Source: Odoribacter sp.
GTDB lineage: Bacteria > Bacteroidota > Bacteroidia > Bacteroidales > Marinifilaceae
Reading direction: 5' to 3'
DNA: 7,382 bases
NCBI GenBank assembly: GCA_020024465.1
Contig: JAHHTT010000079.1
Location: 1 to 7,382, forward strand
Position 1 is the first letter of the stretch; every line of letters begins with the position of its first letter. Positions 4,948 to 7,382 of the stretch are shown here, piece by piece. The position numbers and the translations under genes were made by a program. The notes beneath the pieces are model-generated. The model had not been told where the DNA came from and made no database searches. It worked only from the letters and a program-made list of their open reading frames with translations.

Positions 4948-6651
4948 TTATTGATCATTCGAAAAATCAAATTGATTCAACGCTAAAATGTTATTATACA
5001 TGAGTTTTGCTAAGAATTCTGTGCGATCATCAGGATTAAATTTTTTGCCTTTGTAGCGTTTTGCAACTCCTCGGCAAGAAGAAAATCCAGATCGATCATA
5101 CACATCCCATTTCTCATTTAGCGGCTTATTTCCCAGATTACCATTTAAATTCTCTTCCAGTGGTATTAAATTACCTATCTGGGAATTTTTTATATCTTCA
5201 GCGTCCGGAAGCATATGCTCGATAGAAAATTCAGGTACTGAATTTCTTTGAGACATAAATTTTTCAATCACTTCAAGGACCACATGAACACGTTTTTTGT
5301 TTCTCTCTCCCGTATAAAGACCAAAATGTTTAGACCACCCAATATTTTTAAAGGCATTTAAGAACCACTCATCGCCTGGTATTTTATTTTTTAGGTTATT
5401 GGCAAACTCTTGCAGTAAATCATCCGAATAATTCTCTTCAAGAATTTTTGCGTATTTGAACACAACATCCTCTAATTTATTTGACTTTTCTTCACCAATA
5501 ACTGTATAACACACGAAGAAGTTATAAATATATTTTAGAGCAAGCTCATATTTTTGAATATCAAGGACTTCCCTTTCTTTTTGGTGTATTAAACTAAGCA
5601 GAATTGGCCTAAACTGTTCGAACCTTTTCACCCTAAAAAAGTCAAAAATTTCGTATTCTACCAGACTACAATTTCCTTCATTTCCCGTAGTTGGGTGAAT
5701 AAGTTTTTCATAGTATTCTGATTTTAATTTAATATCATTATATAAATCCCCAATTTGTTTTCCTCGGCTGTTTTTCTGAATTGCTTGGTATGGTGAATTA
5801 TATTTATCCCGTATATCTCCATAACGGTGGATAGCATAATGCCTTACAAATTTATCAATGGATGTTCCGAGGGTTCTTTCCATGTCTTCCCACTTTGCCT
5901 TTGCCTCATCACGCAGTTCAACAGGCTGGATATACCGCATAATATAATTTTTTAACAACTCATGTGACGCAAGTTCCTGCCCTCGTGCGTTCAATATCTC
6001 AAAAATTGTGTATGAATCTTCCTCAGATGATGATTCTATTTTAACAGCCGTCATATCTAACAATGCAGCTCGAATATCTCTCAGCCTCTCTCGAATATCT
6101 TTTGCTGCTTCTAAATCTTCTTTAATAGCGAAGTAGAAAAATTTTACAGCATCACCGATATTTTTATCTTTTGATTTTGACAGTATATGAGTATCAACAA
6201 AGGAGGTAATTGAAATTTTAGGATCTTCGATATTAATCATGCCACGAATTATATGGCTAATTGAAGCATGAAACTCCGAATTGAGAATAACAATGTCTTG
6301 ATTTCGATTATTCTTCGACTGAAGATACGATACAGTTCCTAAAAAATCGTCCATCATTTCGTTTTCACGAAAGTGTTTCATAATCGCAACCAAAAATAGC
6401 GTAATGGTTGTAATTCTTTGTTGACCATCGATAATCGTATAATATGACAGGCCATCTTTTTTGGGACCCTTTTTCAAAACGATACTTCCAACAAAATGTG
6501 GTTTCTTTTCTTCGATTGCAAATAATGTATCTTCAAAAAGATCTTGCCAGCTGGATCTTTTCCAAACATATCTGCGCTGATTTCGAGGTATATCAAAAAC
6601 AGCTTTATTCAGAATATCACTGATCGGATAATCTTTAGCTTCAAAAGACAT
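4948..6651 (-). CDS. DUF262/DUF1524 protein, GmrSD-like putative nuclease (defence)
   Basis: The 567-residue protein has both marks of this architecture. The N-terminal DUF262 (ParB/sulfiredoxin-like fold) shows IPRNQRRYVW (21-30) and DGQQRITT (75-82), the nucleotide-binding or hydrolysing motif. The C-terminal DUF1524 HNH-like domain shows FSIEHMLP (475-482), with H479 as likely catalytic base, then GNLIPLEENLNGNLGNK (493-509) with the expected asparagines. Family members include the type IV enzyme GmrSD, which cuts modified phage DNA, and related phosphorothioate-linked defence proteins. The substrate here is unknown. The middle (about 100-470) is helical and less conserved. ATG (6651-6649) has GGGAGGG 6 bases upstream. 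It is AT-rich (11 G/C of 60 in 5701-5760), unlike the restriction-modification genes, which suggests separate acquisition. It stands alone between terminators. Confidence 0.87.
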   Translation of the reverse strand: MSFEAKDYPISDILNKAVFDIPRNQRRYVWKRSSWQDLFEDTLFAIEEKKPHFVGSIVLKKGPKKDGLSYYTIIDGQQRITTITLFLVAIMKHFRENEMMDDFLGTVSYLQSKNNRNQDIVILNSEFHASISHIIRGMINIEDPKISITSFVDTHILSKSKDKNIGDAVKFFYFAIKEDLEAAKDIRERLRDIRAALLDMTAVKIESSSEEDSYTIFEILNARGQELASHELLKNYIMRYIQPVELRDEAKAKWEDMERTLGTSIDKFVRHYAIHRYGDIRDKYNSPYQAIQKNSRGKQIGDLYNDIKLKSEYYEKLIHPTTGNEGNCSLVEYEIFDFFRVKRFEQFRPILLSLIHQKEREVLDIQKYELALKYIYNFFVCYTVIGEEKSNKLEDVVFKYAKILEENYSDDLLQEFANNLKNKIPGDEWFLNAFKNIGWSKHFGLYTGERNKKRVHVVLEVIEKFMSQRNSVPEFSIEHMLPDAEDIKNSQIGNLIPLEENLNGNLGNKPLNEKWDVYDRSGFSSCRGVAKRYKGKKFNPDDRTEFLAKLMYNNILALNQFDFSNDQ

Positions 6652-6713
6652 TTTGCACCCTCCCGCTATCTATGTACAAATTTTGATAAACTACATTTTA
6701 CAACAAATTTAAA

Positions 6714-6747
6714 TCCGTTATTCTCTTTTTTTATTAATTATAACGGA
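6714..6747. promoter_or_regulatory. Inverted repeat over the DUF262 gene promoter region
   Basis: Perfect 8-base arms TCCGTTAT (6714-6721) and ATAACGGA (6740-6747) are separated by 18 bases. The right arm overlaps the candidate -10 of the DUF262 promoter. It may be a two-half-site operator spanning about three helical turns. A leader hairpin is the alternative, but its T-tract is internal. Confidence 0.4.
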
Positions 6748-6765
6748 AAACGACTGTTTTGTATA
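6737..6765 (-). promoter_or_regulatory. Candidate promoter of the DUF262 gene
   Basis: On the minus strand: -35 TATACA (6765-6760, 4 of 6), a 17-base spacer and -10 TATAAT (6742-6737, perfect). The leader to the ATG would be about 80 bases. It lies just after the terminator-like hairpin at 6775-6810. Confidence 0.45.
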
Positions 6766-6774
6766 TAGCAAAAG

Positions 6775-6810
6775 AGGAAGAGTGAAAAGTTCGTTCTTTC
6801 CACTCCTCCT
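6775..6810 (-). terminator. Terminator-like hairpin after the decayed methyltransferase tail
   Basis: Arms of 15 bases (6775-6789 and 6796-6810) pair at 13 positions. In the minus-strand transcript the other two become G-U pairs, with a 6-base loop. The tail after the stem is CTTTTGC, a weak T-tract. Its place 29 bases after the remnant's stop suggests it once ended that gene. Confidence 0.6.
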
Positions 6811-6839
6811 ACACTTTAGTGCCAATGTAAGCAATGATA

Positions 6840-7164
6840 TTAAATTATCCCAAAATGCTTCAATGCATCTACGATTGAAGTTTTCTTTTCTGGAGAGTAC
6901 TGGAGCTATTGGCATCCTCGAACTTTGACTTATTGTAGCTCTAACCGATTTCCAGTCCACACTTACGCTTGATCTGAGAGATATACAAAGAAGATACTTT
7001 CAGTCCGGTTGATTCAGGACATATTCCTTGATTTGGGAATAGATTGCATCCTTCTAAAAATCAGATAGGTCCATATCCTCTGTGGAGAGTTCAACCTTGA
7101 CCTTTGTGGAGTCAATTTCTCCATTGAAAAACAAGACAAAAGTATCAACCACCTCTTGCCTTTA
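6840..7164 (-). pseudogene. Decayed C-terminal tail of a RumA/RlmD-type 23S rRNA uracil methyltransferase
   Basis: Three frames in sequence reconstruct one known tail. Frame 1 (about 7161-7010) gives EVVDTFVLFF..IDSTKVKVEL, then an in-frame TAG, then KDAIYSQIKEYVLNQ. A frameshift leads to TGLKVSSLYISQIKRKCGLE followed by another TAG and YNKSKFEDA. A second shift gives YSPEKKTSIVDALKHFGII and a TAA at 6842-6840. From memory, clostridial RumA/RlmD-annotated proteins end in the same order: HVETVVLL, KVxxLYIxQxKRKxG, YNxxKxEDA, CPPEKExxIxxALKHFGMI. At least two stops and two shifts make it non-functional. The SAM-binding and catalytic parts are absent; only about 325 bases remain, and the 5' end has been replaced by an XRE gene's promoter. 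The same tail also occurs on some other mobile-element methylases, so the parent is not certain. Confidence 0.65.
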
Positions 7165-7184
7165 CACGGTGCATATGGTATTGT
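7156..7184 (+). promoter_or_regulatory. Candidate promoter of the second XRE gene
   Basis: -35 TTGCCT (7156-7161, 4 of 6), a 17-base spacer, then an extended -10 TG-G-TATTGT (7176-7184, 4 of 6). AAGGAG at 7200-7205 and ATG at 7214 follow at fitting distances. The promoter overlaps the last readable part of the decayed minus-strand gene. Confidence 0.45.
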
Positions 7185-7213
7185 AAAACCAACCCATTTA
7201 AGGAGTTATAAAT

Positions 7214-7382
7214 ATGAACAAAATAGGTAAGCGACTCCGTGCATTGCGTGAGAGTATTGCCTTTTCACAGGAAAAATTAGCAGCCACCCTTGGCACAACG
7301 CAATCCAGCTTAAACCGTTATGAAAATGGACAATCTACTCCATCTATTGAATTATTTCGTAAGTATGCAGATTACTTTGATG
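7214..7382 (+). CDS. XRE-family helix-turn-helix protein, N-terminal part, cut by window edge
   Basis: The first 56 codons are visible before the right edge. They form a standard Cro/CI helix-turn-helix: IGKRLRALRESIAFSQEKLA (4-23), then GTTQSSLNRYENGQSTPS (27-44) with the typical RYENG, and the start of the last helix (IELFRKYADYFD). The ATG has AAGGAG 8 bases upstream and a candidate extended -10 promoter. It is distinct from the regulator at 4016. It could be a stand-alone repressor or the antitoxin-like or regulatory first gene of a further cassette; the rest is outside the window. Confidence 0.85.
   Translation, partial: MNKIGKRLRALRESIAFSQEKLAATLGTTQSSLNRYENGQSTPSIELFRKYADYFD

Noticed and set aside
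6718..6960. 80-codon minus-strand frame
   Set aside because: It passes through the decayed methyltransferase tail in a non-homologous frame and continues into the hairpin and the nuclease promoter region.
1..7382. CRISPR arrays, tRNA and rRNA genes, insertion-sequence terminal repeats
   Set aside because: No regularly spaced repeats, cloverleaf or rRNA-like sequence and no transposase were found by eye on either strand.

Overview
The window looks like accessory DNA from a Gram-positive, Clostridia-like member of the Firmicutes. The grounds are strong AGGAGG-type ribosome binding sites, extended -10 promoters, GTG and TTG starts, small proteins of the kind carried by clostridial mobile elements, and patchy base composition. 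All family names here come from reading the proteins; no database search was run.

Region 1 (1-2160, minus strand) is a restriction-modification operon read right to left. The first gene carries the SAM-binding half of an N6-adenine DNA methyltransferase. The second begins at the catalytic NPPY half. The third is cut by the left edge and starts like a T5orf172/GIY-YIG nuclease, which in this family is normally joined to a helicase. Spacing is one base between the first two genes and a Shine-Dalgarno/stop overlap before the third, so the three products are probably made together. The methylase is split between its motif III-like and motif IV blocks.

Region 2 (2161-3106) holds a 201-residue serine resolvase on the minus strand, with its own terminator, and a promoter whose -35 lies in the stem of the upstream terminator. 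A 20-base imperfect direct repeat links the resolvase 3' end to the leader of the restriction-modification operon.

Region 3 (3107-4920) is a small regulatory cassette. A minus-strand operon of small proteins (a probable 36-residue gene missed by length cut-offs, then 93 and 100 residues) diverges from a 283-residue XRE-family repressor-like protein on the plus strand. A symmetric operator-like site overlaps the repressor's promoter. This arrangement resembles control modules of integrative elements.

Region 4 (4921-6774) is an AT-rich DUF262/DUF1524 protein (GmrSD-like nuclease architecture), a probable second defence gene of separate origin, with an inverted repeat over its putative promoter.

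Region 5 (6775-7382) contains a decayed minus-strand remnant that matches my memory of the C-terminal tail of clostridial RumA/RlmD-type methyltransferases, followed by its surviving terminator-like hairpin. On the plus strand it contains the start of another XRE-type gene, cut by the right edge.

Overall this is a defence-rich, mosaic segment: two nuclease systems, a recombinase, two XRE-type regulators and gene debris. No tRNA, rRNA or CRISPR array was seen.
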